Assembly: GCF_014646055.1 (NCBI RefSeq)
Contig: NZ_BMMS01000037.1
Location: forward strand, 1-63,077
Source: Wenjunlia tyrosinilytica
GTDB lineage: Bacteria; Actinomycetota; Actinomycetes; Streptomycetales; Streptomycetaceae
Length of the DNA: 63,077 bases
Reading direction: 5' to 3'
The position numbers were made by a program, and so were the translations under genes. This document shows, piece after piece, positions 18,184 through 26,185 of the stretch (its first letter is position 1; every line of letters starts with the position of its first letter). A model generated the notes under the pieces. The model saw only the letters and a list, made by a program, of their open reading frames with translations. It made no database searches and was not told where the DNA came from.

Positions 18184-19082
18184 GGTCTCCCTGTCCCGTG
18201 CTGTTCCTCGGCGAACGGTGAGGGGGAGTGTGCGACGACGTCAGGCAGCAGGGTGGGGGCGATCTCTGTCAGGTCGGGGTGGGTGGCGGCCACTTCGCGC
18301 AGCAGTCGGGGGAAGGTGACGCGGTCCAGGCCGCGGCCGGTGCGGGAGAGCAGCAGCGGGCCGTGTGTCTTGGTGGAGTGCGGGGCCTTGTGGGTGCGCG
18401 CGGGAAGGTATTCGTCGAGTGCCCACAGCACCGGCCGGGGGATGGGTGTGAGGGGGCCGACGGCGGAGGCGCTGTTGTTCTTCATCGGCAGTCGCCAGGT
18501 GGGCCCGGCGGCGTTGTCGCGGTGGATGTGCTGGACGACGACGGCGATGGACTGGCCGGGTCGCAGGCCTGCGAGGGTCATGTAGGCGGCGAGGCGGGCG
18601 CGTTCGGGGTGGGGGCCGCGGTAGCGGTCGGCGGCGGTGCGCAGGGCGTCGGTCTGGAAGCGGGTGAGTTGTTCGCGTGGTGCCGGCGGGGTGGGTCCGG
18701 CGAGTGCGCGGCGGGGCGGCAGGTTCCAGCGGGCGGCGCCGAGGTCGTCTTGGCAATGCCGGTAGAAGGACCGGACGGCGGAGACGGCGCGGCCGCGGGA
18801 GGCGGCCGCCATGGGGGTGCCGTCCAGGTTCGTCAGGTGCGATGCCCAGTTTTGGATGTGCAGTGGCTCGAAGTGCCAGACGAGGTCGCCGATGTGGCTG
18901 AGCCAGTCGTACGTCCAGCCGGGTGGGGCTTCGAACCCGGCGAGCAGGAGGCCGTAGCGGTAGCGGGTGTCGTCGTCCCAGGCGCGGCCGGTGACTTCCT
19001 GGCCGTCGGGCCGCAGGTATGCCCCGGCGAGCCAGCCGCGCAGGATCGCGTACGGGTCGGGGGCTCCGACAGCAGCACTCAT
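18180..19082 (-). CDS. Tyrosine recombinase-like protein, catalytic end atypical
   Basis: About 300 aa with the fold pattern of a phage-integrase family protein. There is an N-terminal SAM-like region (DLVWHFEPLHIQNWASHL, AVSAVRSFYRHC) and the first catalytic arginine context AYMTLAGLRPGQSIAVVV. A later GPLLLSRTGRGLDRVTFPRLLREVA segment corresponds to the beta region before box II. The expected HxxR and terminal Tyr motifs are not seen; the protein ends EIAPTLLPDVVAHSPSPF. Either the C-terminus is truncated or the family is divergent and perhaps inactive. ATG 19082 is preferred to GTG 19091. Two 19-bp inverted repeats lie directly upstream (19109-19127 and 19227-19245). Confidence 0.6.
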   Translation of the reverse strand: MSAAVGAPDPYAILRGWLAGAYLRPDGQEVTGRAWDDDTRYRYGLLLAGFEAPPGWTYDWLSHIGDLVWHFEPLHIQNWASHLTNLDGTPMAAASRGRAVSAVRSFYRHCQDDLGAARWNLPPRRALAGPTPPAPREQLTRFQTDALRTAADRYRGPHPERARLAAYMTLAGLRPGQSIAVVVQHIHRDNAAGPTWRLPMKNNSASAVGPLTPIPRPVLWALDEYLPARTHKAPHSTKTHGPLLLSRTGRGLDRVTFPRLLREVAATHPDLTEIAPTLLPDVVAHSPSPFAEEQHGTGRP

Positions 19083-19108
19083 GGGCGCCACTCTATGAAC
19101 CCCTCAAC

Positions 19109-19245
19109 GAACTTTACGGAACAGACCGGCCATCTCCGCCAGGAGCCCGCGTCGGCCAAGGTCTGTACGAACGTGCGGAGTGCGGCGCGAGGCGGCGCCC
19201 CACCCTGGCCCTTGGGCTGGGGAGCTGGTCTGTTCCGTAAAGTTC
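19109..19245. repeat. Pair of 19-bp perfect inverted repeats upstream of recombinase-like gene
   Basis: GAACTTTACGGAACAGACC at 19109-19127 reappears inverted at 19227-19245, with 99 bp between. The AT-rich arms stand out from their surroundings. They may be recombinase-binding arms or the ends of a small element. Confidence 0.55.
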
Positions 19246-19272
19246 GGTCGGTAGTCCCGTTCCGCTCAAGTG

Positions 19273-20299
19273 GGGGCGCCGGTAAGAACCCTGTCAGGAG
19301 CCGCAAACGACGGCGATAGTTGCCTTGTCAGTCGGACTTCCGGAGGGCTCGCAGCACCAGGGGGCGTGACATCGCACCGTGGACTCGCTGTGCCAGTTCG
19401 TTGGCGCTGGCGCCGGTCTTCTCCTGCTCGGCGCGCAGAGCGACGCCGAGCAGGACGCGGGCCTCGTCGACCTTGCTCAGCGCCTCCAGGACGGCGTCGA
19501 CGGCCTCGGAGACGGTGGGCGGCGGTCCGGTGGTCAACGAGTTGACCACCTCGGCGGCAGGCTCCGTCTCGTCGGGACTCTGGTCCTGATCACCCTCGGG
19601 GTGGTCAACGGATTGACCAGTTGCGGCGGGTGCGCCCGGGTAGCGGAGGTTGGAGAGGTCGAGGACCTCCCGCTGCCATGGGGCAGGCTCGGGGTATCCG
19701 ATGGACTTCGGGTCGGCAAGACCGCGGTTGACCTCGTCGCGGTCGAATGTCGCTGGGTTGTACTTGTGCAGGCCCCATTCGCGCAGTTCGCGGTAGCGGG
19801 GTCCCTTGCGAGCCCGGATCGCGCGCAGGGTGCGTTCGTAACCGAGTGGCCCGCCGCAGTCCTCCGGCGGGCAGGCGCGGCGGCCGGCGGTGCAGCGCGG
19901 GTAGTGGGTGTTCGGGGCGGGCCGGTGGATCTTCTCCACGATGATGTGGTGAACCCAGTGGTCGCCGAAGTCGTACACGTACCCGGCGCCGGAACCCACC
20001 TCGGGCAGCATCTGCGCCACGGTGTGCGCGGACGCCTCCTTGCCGTTGTGTCCGTATGTCTCCCAGCGGGCGCCGAACTCGTACAGGTGGGCGTCATCCC
20101 AGCCCATGGCGACCTGGATGACGGCGTGCAGTCCGGACAGTGGGGTGTGCGAGTAGACGTGGATGCGCCGCCACACCTCCGGCTCGATCCCCGGCATTGA
20201 CACTCGTAGTTGGTGCACGCTCTCCACGACGGCAACCGTATCGGCAGAGCGCCCCGCATCGCCGTTTGCGGCTCCTGACAGGATTCTTACCAGCACCCC
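19273..20299. mobile_element. Transposase-less Tn3-type element (TIME-like) carrying a PRiA4_ORF3 gene
   Basis: Terminal inverted repeats of 37 bp (19273-19309 and 20263-20299) match at 34 positions and start with GGGG, as Tn3-family ends do. The element is flanked on both sides by the same 5 bp, AAGTG (19268-19272 and 20300-20304), the target duplication size of Tn3-family transposons. Only one gene (19328-20227) is inside and there is no transposase or resolvase. It is therefore a non-autonomous passenger element that needs a transposase supplied in trans. The intact ends and perfect duplication suggest recent insertion. Confidence 0.85.
19328..20227 (-). CDS. Plasmid pRiA4b ORF-3-like protein
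   Basis: About 299 aa from GTG 20227; upstream in-frame sequence runs into the terminal repeat and is not coding. The PRiA4_ORF3 domain covers roughly residues 5-180: QLRVSMPGIEPEVWRRIHV, PLSGLHAVIQVAMGWDDAHLY, YVYDFGDHWVHHI, and CTAGRRACPPEDCGGPLGYE with its cysteines. The family includes the second gene of IS1096, and its biochemical role is unknown. The C-terminal 90 residues are an acidic linker and a helical tail. It is the sole passenger of the Tn3-type element. Confidence 0.85.
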   Translation of the reverse strand: MESVHQLRVSMPGIEPEVWRRIHVYSHTPLSGLHAVIQVAMGWDDAHLYEFGARWETYGHNGKEASAHTVAQMLPEVGSGAGYVYDFGDHWVHHIIVEKIHRPAPNTHYPRCTAGRRACPPEDCGGPLGYERTLRAIRARKGPRYRELREWGLHKYNPATFDRDEVNRGLADPKSIGYPEPAPWQREVLDLSNLRYPGAPAATGQSVDHPEGDQDQSPDETEPAAEVVNSLTTGPPPTVSEAVDAVLEALSKVDEARVLLGVALRAEQEKTGASANELAQRVHGAMSRPLVLRALRKSD

Positions 20300-20377
20300 A
20301 AGTGCAGGCAGCCACCGTGCTGGAGATGGGCTTAGCCGTTCATCCGGTGCGGGGCTCTGGCGTTGTGCGGGGACGGG

Positions 20378-21106
20378 TCAGCGCGGGGCGTTCTGCAGGC
20401 GGTCGGCGATCCAGTCGGGCAGCGGAGCCACAGGCACGTCGCGGACGATCGAGTACGGCAGTCCGCCCACGATCGAGCCGGGCCCCACGAGGTAGCCGCC
20501 GCTGCGACGGCCGGGGCCGCGTACGTCGATCCCGGGCCCGAGCGCCGTACGGCCGCCGGACACGCTGCCGATGGTGCAGCCCATAGGTGCCCGGAAGTAC
20601 AGGTGCCGACCCCCGGACGGGGTGGCCACGGTGAACGTCTCGGGCACCTCCTTCCCGAGCCGGTCGGCCAGGGCGGCGAGGACGCCGGGGCCGTCGTCGT
20701 CGCCGTGGACGTCGAGGTCCAGGGCGACGACGTGGGAGGCCCGGCAACCGATGCCGACTCCCCGACCGGCGAGCAGCTCGGGCAGCAGCTCCGGGAGCAG
20801 GGTGGCCTGACGCTGCCACCCGCGTACGGGCACCCGGCCGCCGATCGGGAGCGGGAAGACGGCCAGGCCCCGCCCGACAGCCGTACGCGCGGCGGCGAGG
20901 ACCTGCGGGCACTCAGCCGACCAGTGCCAGAGCTGCACCGGGTTGAGACGGTGCTCGGGGCAGTCGTCGCGCTCGCTGCCGCTGGCGACGGCCCCACAGG
21001 CGACCTTGGGACAGGTGCACGCGCAGAAGGAGCTGCCGCCGTACGGCCTGCCGTGCCGCGCGTACCCGCTCGCGGTGATGACCGCCTGGACGTCGCGGAC
21101 GCTCAC
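20378..21106 (-). CDS. Bifunctional primase-polymerase (prim-pol) domain protein
   Basis: A 242-aa archaeo-eukaryotic-type primase. The metal-binding DxD is D130-L-D132 in VVALDLDVHGDDDG, followed by TPSGGRHLYF (the GGxHxY element) and the GIDVRGPGRRSGGYLVGPGS core. The first 55 residues form a Cys-rich, possibly zinc-binding module (FCACTCP, CG, CPEH). Prim-pols make primers for plasmid replication. No helicase domain is fused; the DnaB-like helicase at 51 kb could be its partner. The GTG overlaps the stop of the upstream Cys-rich gene (GTGA), so the two are translated together. Confidence 0.9.
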   Translation of the reverse strand: MSVRDVQAVITASGYARHGRPYGGSSFCACTCPKVACGAVASGSERDDCPEHRLNPVQLWHWSAECPQVLAAARTAVGRGLAVFPLPIGGRVPVRGWQRQATLLPELLPELLAGRGVGIGCRASHVVALDLDVHGDDDGPGVLAALADRLGKEVPETFTVATPSGGRHLYFRAPMGCTIGSVSGGRTALGPGIDVRGPGRRSGGYLVGPGSIVGGLPYSIVRDVPVAPLPDWIADRLQNAPR

Positions 21107-21543
21107 GCTGCCTGGTCCTCGTCGTCGTCCTCGTAGCAGCAGCACTCGCCGTACGGGTCGCCGCCGCCGCCGGCCCCGCACTCCGGGCAGGCGTTGGGGT
21201 CGTCGTCGTAGTCGCCGGTCGCGGCCCGCATCTCCTCGTGCCGCCAGCCGGTGCAGTCGTACTCGCACCCGCAGCCCTTCGCGCACTCCGGGCAGACCAT
21301 CCCGTACGTCCACCCGCAGTCCCGGCACATGACCTGGTTGCGCGGGTCGTTCTGCTCCTGGCGCAGGTAGTCGACTGCCTCGCGATACGTGTTGATGTCG
21401 CTGTACGTCTCCAGGTACCCCTCCAGCCTGTCCCGCTCGTCGGGGTCCGGGTGGTCCAGGAGCGCGATGGCGCAGGCGTGCTTGATGCCCAGCTCGTCCT
21501 TGAGGTCGGCCAGGGCCTTCTTGCGCGCGTGGTTCTTCGGCAT
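21103..21543 (-). CDS. Cys-rich zinc-ribbon-like hypothetical protein
   Basis: A 146-aa protein. An N-terminal helical half (KKALADLKDELGIKHACAIALLDHPDPDERDRL) is followed by many CxxC pairs (CRDCGW, CPECAKGCGCEYDC, CPECGAGGG) and a CCCY plus acidic end. Several zinc ribbons are likely. It is coupled to the primase gene by a 4-bp overlap, so a primer- or DNA-binding accessory role is plausible. I cannot assign a family. Confidence 0.7.
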   Translation of the reverse strand: MPKNHARKKALADLKDELGIKHACAIALLDHPDPDERDRLEGYLETYSDINTYREAVDYLRQEQNDPRNQVMCRDCGWTYGMVCPECAKGCGCEYDCTGWRHEEMRAATGDYDDDPNACPECGAGGGGDPYGECCCYEDDDEDQAA

Positions 21544-21750
21544 CTCAAGCTCTCGTTTCCGCGGCTCGCGGTGATCCCAGACTCACCGGCCGCCAAGAGC
21601 GAGGCCAGCAAGGGTGATGCGATGTGGTGGGCGGCTCGGCGCGGAGCACCTTCGGTGGAACTCGTCCGGTCTGGGCCAGACGAACCGGGCCACGAGCCGG
21701 GCCCACGGTCATGCGACCGCAGACCCGACTGTAGCGAACGGGGCCGACAC

Positions 21751-22680
21751 TCAGGGCGTGATCCGCGCGGCCGTCACACGGTCGGAGTGGATGCGGTGGG
21801 CCTTGCGGCCGGCGGGCGACTGCATGAGCGCGGTCGCGGAGTGCTCGATCATTGCCACGTGCACGCTGACCGGCGCGGTGGCCCGCACGAGGTAGCCCTG
21901 CCCCCGGCGGATCGTCTTGCCGTTCCGCAGGGCCTCGCGCACCGCGTCGTCGGCGACCTCGGCCAGGTGCTCGGCGACGAGGCCGGGCACCTCGACCACC
22001 ACGACGGGATCGGCGTCGACGGCCTGGTCATGGCCGTCGCTCTCGTCATGGCCGTCGCCGTCGAGCAGGGCGGACAGGTCGTCGGGCACCTCGCGGAGCC
22101 CGGCGTCGTCCAGGACGCGGCGGATGGTCTTCGGCGACGTGCCGTACTGCCGGGCGAGGGCCTTCACGGCGGCGCCCTCGCGGTACGCGGTGACGACGTC
22201 GGCCGCCTGGTCCTTGCTGAGCGCGGACGGCCGCCCGAGGGTCTTCCCGGCCGCCGCCGCGGCGGCGACGCCTTCCACCGTGTTCTCCGAGATCAGCTCG
22301 CGCTGGAACTGGAGGACCGAGGCGAGCACGTTGACCACCATCGTCGTGCCGGAGTCGTCGGCCGCGAGGTCGATTCCGGAGAGCAGACCGCTCTGCACGC
22401 GCAGGTGCAGGCCCCGCCGGGTGAGGACCGGGCGCAGGGCCAGGACGTCGGCCACGGACCGGAAGAGGCGGGCGGCGTCGGCGATCCGGATGGTGTCGCC
22501 GACGGCGGCCTCGTCCAGGAGCTGCTGGAAGCCCTTGCGGTGGATGGACAGGATGCGGCTGGACGTCGCCGGGTCCTCGTACATCGGGGCGCCGGCCTCG
22601 ATGAGGGTCTTGAGCGCGAGGCGCTGGCGGGCGTTGGTCTGCTTGTCGGTGGAGTGCCGAAGGTAGAGCCGGTCAGTCAC
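21751..22680 (-). CDS. Serine recombinase (resolvase/invertase family)
   Basis: A 309-aa protein with a resolvase catalytic domain: YLRHSTDKQTNARQRLAL carries the nucleophilic serine near residue 10, and IADAARLFRSVADVLAL corresponds to the conserved arginine helix. ENTVEGVAAAAAAGKTLGRPS is the E-helix/hinge, followed by an HTH (AAVKALARQYGTSPKTIRRVL). An extra C-terminal region of about 110 aa is unusual for a resolvase and may mediate partner contacts. It starts at GTG 22680, overlapping the upstream gene by 8 bp. Its likely job is multimer resolution of the plasmid. A candidate site is the gene-free repeat region at 23423-23657. Confidence 0.88.
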   Translation of the reverse strand: MTDRLYLRHSTDKQTNARQRLALKTLIEAGAPMYEDPATSSRILSIHRKGFQQLLDEAAVGDTIRIADAARLFRSVADVLALRPVLTRRGLHLRVQSGLLSGIDLAADDSGTTMVVNVLASVLQFQRELISENTVEGVAAAAAAGKTLGRPSALSKDQAADVVTAYREGAAVKALARQYGTSPKTIRRVLDDAGLREVPDDLSALLDGDGHDESDGHDQAVDADPVVVVEVPGLVAEHLAEVADDAVREALRNGKTIRRGQGYLVRATAPVSVHVAMIEHSATALMQSPAGRKAHRIHSDRVTAARITP

Positions 22681-23422
22681 GGCGGCCGTCCTTGTCGAGC
22701 GGGGTCACGGTGCCGCCGACCAGGCGCTCGGTGGCGTCCATCGCGTGGGCCTTGCAGGCGAGGAAGGACCCCCCGGCCGCGTCAGTGACCTTGTGGGTCA
22801 GCGGCTCGCCGCACGGGACTCCCAGCCGGTCGTAGTTCCACGTCCGGCCGCACGTCTTGCACCGGGTCCGGCCGCCGCTGGAGACCAGGGTGTTGCCGTG
22901 CTCGGGGCAGACGCCCCACGGCACCGCGCACACCGAGCCGTCGCGCACGGCGCGGACCCGGGCGAGTTCGCTGGCGGTCTCCTCCAGGGCCTGGCTCACG
23001 TCGGTGAGCCGTCCGGCGGCGTCGTCCAGGCGGAAGACGGTGTGCCGGGTCTCCTCACTGCCGCGCAGCCGACGCTCGACGTCGCGGATGCGCTCCTGGA
23101 GGGCGGTGGCGTCGGCGATCAGCGCGCGGACGTCGGCCGGGGTCGGCTCCCGGTCGTCGGCGTCGGTGGGCTCGTCGCTGAGGCTGCCAGCCTCCCACCG
23201 GTCGAACCCTCGCTCGCGGACGTGGGTCCACACCTGCCGGGCGCCGATGATGCCGTCCGCCCACGTGAGGGCCGCCTCGATGTCGGCGTTCTCGTCGCGC
23301 GGGTGAAACAGCTCGTGGCACTCCACGATGCGCTCGCCGGTCACGCGGTCACCGGTCAGCTCCCAGCCGGGCACGTCGACGTCGATCGGGCCCGGAACGA
23401 GCTTGAAGCGCGGGAAGGACAT
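22673..23422 (-). CDS. Hypothetical protein with coiled coil and zinc ribbon
   Basis: A 249-aa protein. The N-terminal part has no recognised motif; a helical region rich in charged heptads (about residues 95-165, DATALQERIRDVERRLRG) suggests a coiled coil. The C-terminal part has CAVPWGVCPEHG and RCKTCGRTWNYDR, a likely zinc ribbon. It is the first gene of a unit with the serine recombinase and overlaps it by 8 bp. A role with the recombinase is inferred from position only. Confidence 0.65.
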   Translation of the reverse strand: MSFPRFKLVPGPIDVDVPGWELTGDRVTGERIVECHELFHPRDENADIEAALTWADGIIGARQVWTHVRERGFDRWEAGSLSDEPTDADDREPTPADVRALIADATALQERIRDVERRLRGSEETRHTVFRLDDAAGRLTDVSQALEETASELARVRAVRDGSVCAVPWGVCPEHGNTLVSSGGRTRCKTCGRTWNYDRLGVPCGEPLTHKVTDAAGGSFLACKAHAMDATERLVGGTVTPLDKDGRRD

Positions 23423-23657
23423 GGTTCCCCCTCGGGTTCGGCCGGGCCGGGGCGGCGCGGCTTCCGATGAACACCCTAGGGGGGCGAAAAGGGGGGGCGC
23501 AAGTACGGAACGGATTCCATTGGATCACAGACCCCCCTAGGGCCGGTTTTCACCCGTTTGGGCGATTCGGCGGATTGGATCGGCTACCGGGGGCGAAGAC
23601 GACCGTTTCCGCCTCCTCGAACTCATTGGATACGAGCCTGACCGATGCCGGGGAAGC
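23423..23657. other. Gene-free segment with CCCTAGGGGGG inverted repeat and ATTGGAT repeats
   Basis: No gene is supported here. CCCTAGGGGGG (23474-23484) and its inverse CCCCCCTAGGG (23532-23542) flank a short AT-richer stretch, and ATTGGAT occurs three times further on. Its position upstream of the recombinase operon makes it a candidate resolution or control site. Confidence 0.35.
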
Positions 23658-24479
23658 TCAGTCGCGCTGCACCGGGGCGAACGTCGATTCGCAGTCCCCG
23701 CACAGGATGCTGCGGCGGCTCAGCGTCCTGGGTGAGACCCGGATGACAGTGGGCGGCTCACAGTTGCAGACCGCCTTGGCGTAGTTGCGGTCCTCCTTCT
23801 CCACGACGGCGGGTCCGTCCTGGTGGTCCTCGTCATCGGTCTCCGAGTCGATACCGGTGTCGTCCGCGCTGGAGCGAGAGCCGCCACCGGCACGGAGTAG
23901 GGCGAGGGGCCGCACCCGGGTCGCATGGATCGCAGCGTCCAGGGCCGCGATCTGCTCGGCGTACGCCGCCTTGGTCTCGTCGGTCATCCTGGTGCCAGCG
24001 AACCCGTACCGCTTTTTGAAGAAGGCGCTGACGTCGGCCTTTTGGGCAAGGCCCAGCTCCGCGGCAGCCGCCTTGAAGTGCTTGTTGTGGTACTGGCTCG
24101 CCGAGCAGTCGTTCACGCTCCGGGTCTCGTTGAGACCGTGCGCAGCCTCGTGCACCAGGGACTCGAAGACCTCCTCGGCGCCGTCCTCCAGGGATTCGGC
24201 CGTGACAAACACCTCGTGGTGGGCGGTGCCGCCGTTGCGGCCCCGCCAGCGGTGGGCGGCAAAATGCGCGAGCTTGGCGTGGCTCTCCCGGCCCCCGGTA
24301 GCCATGGAGATCACCGCTTCGGGGACGTCCGGGTGCCGGGCCCGAATCGCCCTCCACCCGGCGATCAGAGCCGTGGTGACGGCCGCCGCGTACTCGGCAA
24401 CAGGGGGCGCTACCAGGGCCGGGGCGTCTGATGCGGGTGCCTGCGCCGGTACCGACAGTGCATCGGCTGCTGTGGTCAT
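23658..24479 (-). CDS. SprT-like zinc metalloprotease
   Basis: A 273-aa protein from ATG 24479, preferred over GTG 24488 because an AAGGTG site precedes it. The HEAAH zinc motif (residues 110-114) is followed by NDCSASQYHNKHFKAAAAELGL, as in SprT-like proteins that bind DNA-protein crosslinks. The C-terminus has CNC...CGDC, a probable zinc ribbon. SprT family members (Spartan in eukaryotes) cleave proteins trapped on DNA; on a conjugative element a role in removing crosslinked proteins or a host factor is possible but inferred. A 32-bp perfect palindrome lies 15 bp upstream of the start and is shared with the divergent toxin module. Confidence 0.7.
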   Translation of the reverse strand: MTTAADALSVPAQAPASDAPALVAPPVAEYAAAVTTALIAGWRAIRARHPDVPEAVISMATGGRESHAKLAHFAAHRWRGRNGGTAHHEVFVTAESLEDGAEEVFESLVHEAAHGLNETRSVNDCSASQYHNKHFKAAAAELGLAQKADVSAFFKKRYGFAGTRMTDETKAAYAEQIAALDAAIHATRVRPLALLRAGGGSRSSADDTGIDSETDDEDHQDGPAVVEKEDRNYAKAVCNCEPPTVIRVSPRTLSRRSILCGDCESTFAPVQRD

Positions 24480-24493
24480 GGAGGACACCTTAA

Positions 24494-24525
24494 CTCAAAC
24501 TCACCTCTTAAGAGGTGAGTTTGAG
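24494..24525. promoter_or_regulatory. 32-bp perfect palindrome in a divergent promoter region
   Basis: The two halves, CTCAAACTCACCTCTT and its exact complement, meet at 24509/24510. The inner 20 bp (24500-24519, CTCACCTCTTAAGAGGTGAG) recur nearly intact at 44777-44796 and 49750-49769. The site lies between the SprT-like gene and the epsilon-like/zeta genes, so it is likely an operator acting on both. Confidence 0.65.
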
Positions 24526-24564
24526 AGGTAAGTTGGCCTCACGTCTCGTCGCCGAAGGGAAATC

Positions 24565-24822
24565 ATGAGCAACTTCGAGAACACACCGACCAGCGTCGTC
24601 TACGACGTCTTCGCCGAGACCGCCGGCCTGCTCACGGCCCGGTACACGAGCTTGTCGGACGCCGCGACCAGCGAGCCGGAGCGTGAGCGGTGGTGGGCCA
24701 AGGTGATGGAGCTGCGCGACACCAAGCGGGCGGTGCCAGCACACGACCGTGAACAACTGATCGTGCACATCACGCGGTGGGCTGCTGACCTTAAGGCCCT
24801 GGAGTCCGCCGACCGTGACTGA
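24565..24822 (+). CDS. Small partner of zeta-like toxin (epsilon-like antitoxin candidate)
   Basis: An 85-aa all-helical acidic protein with an AAGGGA ribosome binding site. Its last codons overlap the GTG of the zeta-like gene by 8 bp. Order and overlap are those of an antitoxin-toxin pair in which the small protein is made first; the sequence (YDVFAETAGLLTARYTSL... REQLIVHITRWAADLKALE) does not clearly match a named antitoxin. The upstream palindrome may serve autoregulation. Confidence 0.65.
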   Translation: MSNFENTPTSVVYDVFAETAGLLTARYTSLSDAATSEPERERWWAKVMELRDTKRAVPAHDREQLIVHITRWAADLKALESADRD

Positions 24823-26101
24823 GGCGAGCGATTACTTCCTCACCGACAAGCAGCTCCTCGACCGGTTTGAGGAACGGGTCAAGGAGTTCGTCTTCGGCGG
24901 GTACAGCCCGCAGGCCGAGCCGGTGCTCATACTGGCGGGCGGACAACCGGCGGCGGGTAAGAGCCAGGCCATGGCGGCCATCCAGCAGCGGCACGGGCAG
25001 GGCGTAGCGGTGCCACTGACCGGGGATGAGCTTCGAGGGTTCCATCCCAGGTACCAGGAGTTGCTGAGGGAGAGCCCGCAGGTACTGGAGTCCGCGACCG
25101 CTCAGGCTTCAGGACCGTGGGTGCGGATGAGCATCGACTTTGCCCGGGACAACGGTTACACCCTCATCCTTGAAGGCGTCTTCCGCGATCCGAACATGAC
25201 GCTGGGCACGGCCCGGGAGTTCGCGGCGGTCCGGTTCGGTGTCGAGATGGTCGCACTGGCCGTCCGCGAGGAGCGGAGCCGCCTGGACGCCTTGCACCGC
25301 TTCCTCAATCCGGGTACCGGCCTGCCCGGGCGCTGGACCCCGCCGGAGTTGCAGGATCTGGCCTACCGGATGACGCCGCAGACTGTCGCCGCCGCCGAGG
25401 CGGACGCGGCGGTACGCCAGATCACCGTCACCAATCGGACGGGCGTCGACCTGTATGTCAATGAGCGTCGCGCGGACGGCGCGTGGTCCACGCCTGCGGC
25501 GGCCGTGGAGGCTATCCACGATGAACGGGCCCTGCCGCTGGCGCGCGAGGAGGCCCGCGGATGGTTGGACCGGTATCGCGAAGTCATCATCACCTTCGCC
25601 GTGGAAGGCCGGGTCAACGATGCGAGCAGTGGTGTCCTGCAACGTCTGACCCAGGACGCCGACACGGTCGTGCAGATGGTGGATCACGATCCGAGGAGCC
25701 CACTGCGAACCGGCCACCAGGCATCCCAGACACTGCTGCGGCAACTGGCCACCGTGCCCATGGCGAACCGGGGCCAGGCGCTCCCGCTCCACCTGCTGCC
25801 GGACCACGAGATCACGGACCGCAGTGAGACACAGCGCCGCAGGCAGCTCACACCGGAGCAGCGCCTGGCCGAAGACAGTATCCGCCATCAGGTACGTGAG
25901 CGTCTGAGCGCTCAGCACTCCACGCCGGGCGAACAGCGCACTGCCGGACAGGGCCCGCGTGTGTCCTCGACGGCAGCAAGGTCGCGCTCGACCACGACGC
26001 GACAAGTGCCCCCGCAGTCCGGCGTCGGCGGAACGGAACAGCCCCCTCACCTGCGGCGGCCCGGTAACGAGCAGGAGCGCGGACACAGGCCGAGCCGGTA
26101 G
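24815..26101 (+). CDS. Zeta-toxin family kinase
   Basis: A 428-aa protein. Walker A AGGQPAAGKS (K49, S50) and the following TGDELRGFHPRY match zeta toxins, which phosphorylate UDP-N-acetylglucosamine and so block cell-wall synthesis. The substrate-side motif VRMSIDFARDNGYTLILEG and the LALRxExS-like AVREERSRLDALHRF are also present. A C-terminal extension of about 170 aa, low in complexity after residue 370, is longer than plain zeta toxins and typical of actinobacterial versions. It is co-translated with the small upstream protein. Expected role: plasmid addiction. Confidence 0.85.
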   Translation: MTEASDYFLTDKQLLDRFEERVKEFVFGGYSPQAEPVLILAGGQPAAGKSQAMAAIQQRHGQGVAVPLTGDELRGFHPRYQELLRESPQVLESATAQASGPWVRMSIDFARDNGYTLILEGVFRDPNMTLGTAREFAAVRFGVEMVALAVREERSRLDALHRFLNPGTGLPGRWTPPELQDLAYRMTPQTVAAAEADAAVRQITVTNRTGVDLYVNERRADGAWSTPAAAVEAIHDERALPLAREEARGWLDRYREVIITFAVEGRVNDASSGVLQRLTQDADTVVQMVDHDPRSPLRTGHQASQTLLRQLATVPMANRGQALPLHLLPDHEITDRSETQRRRQLTPEQRLAEDSIRHQVRERLSAQHSTPGEQRTAGQGPRVSSTAARSRSTTTRQVPPQSGVGGTEQPPHLRRPGNEQERGHRPSR

Positions 26102-26185
26102 AGCCGGTGACGTCGGATCGGTGCCGCTGCCGCCGCGCTGCCCACCGATCCGACGGCATACAAGGCCGCAGAACGGGTGTGCGCG

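Noticed and set aside
19281-19309. Tyrosine recombinase arm sites in the repeats near 19.28 and 20.27 kb
   Set aside because: The GGGG-starting 37-bp ends and AAGTG duplications on both sides identify them as Tn3-type terminal repeats instead.
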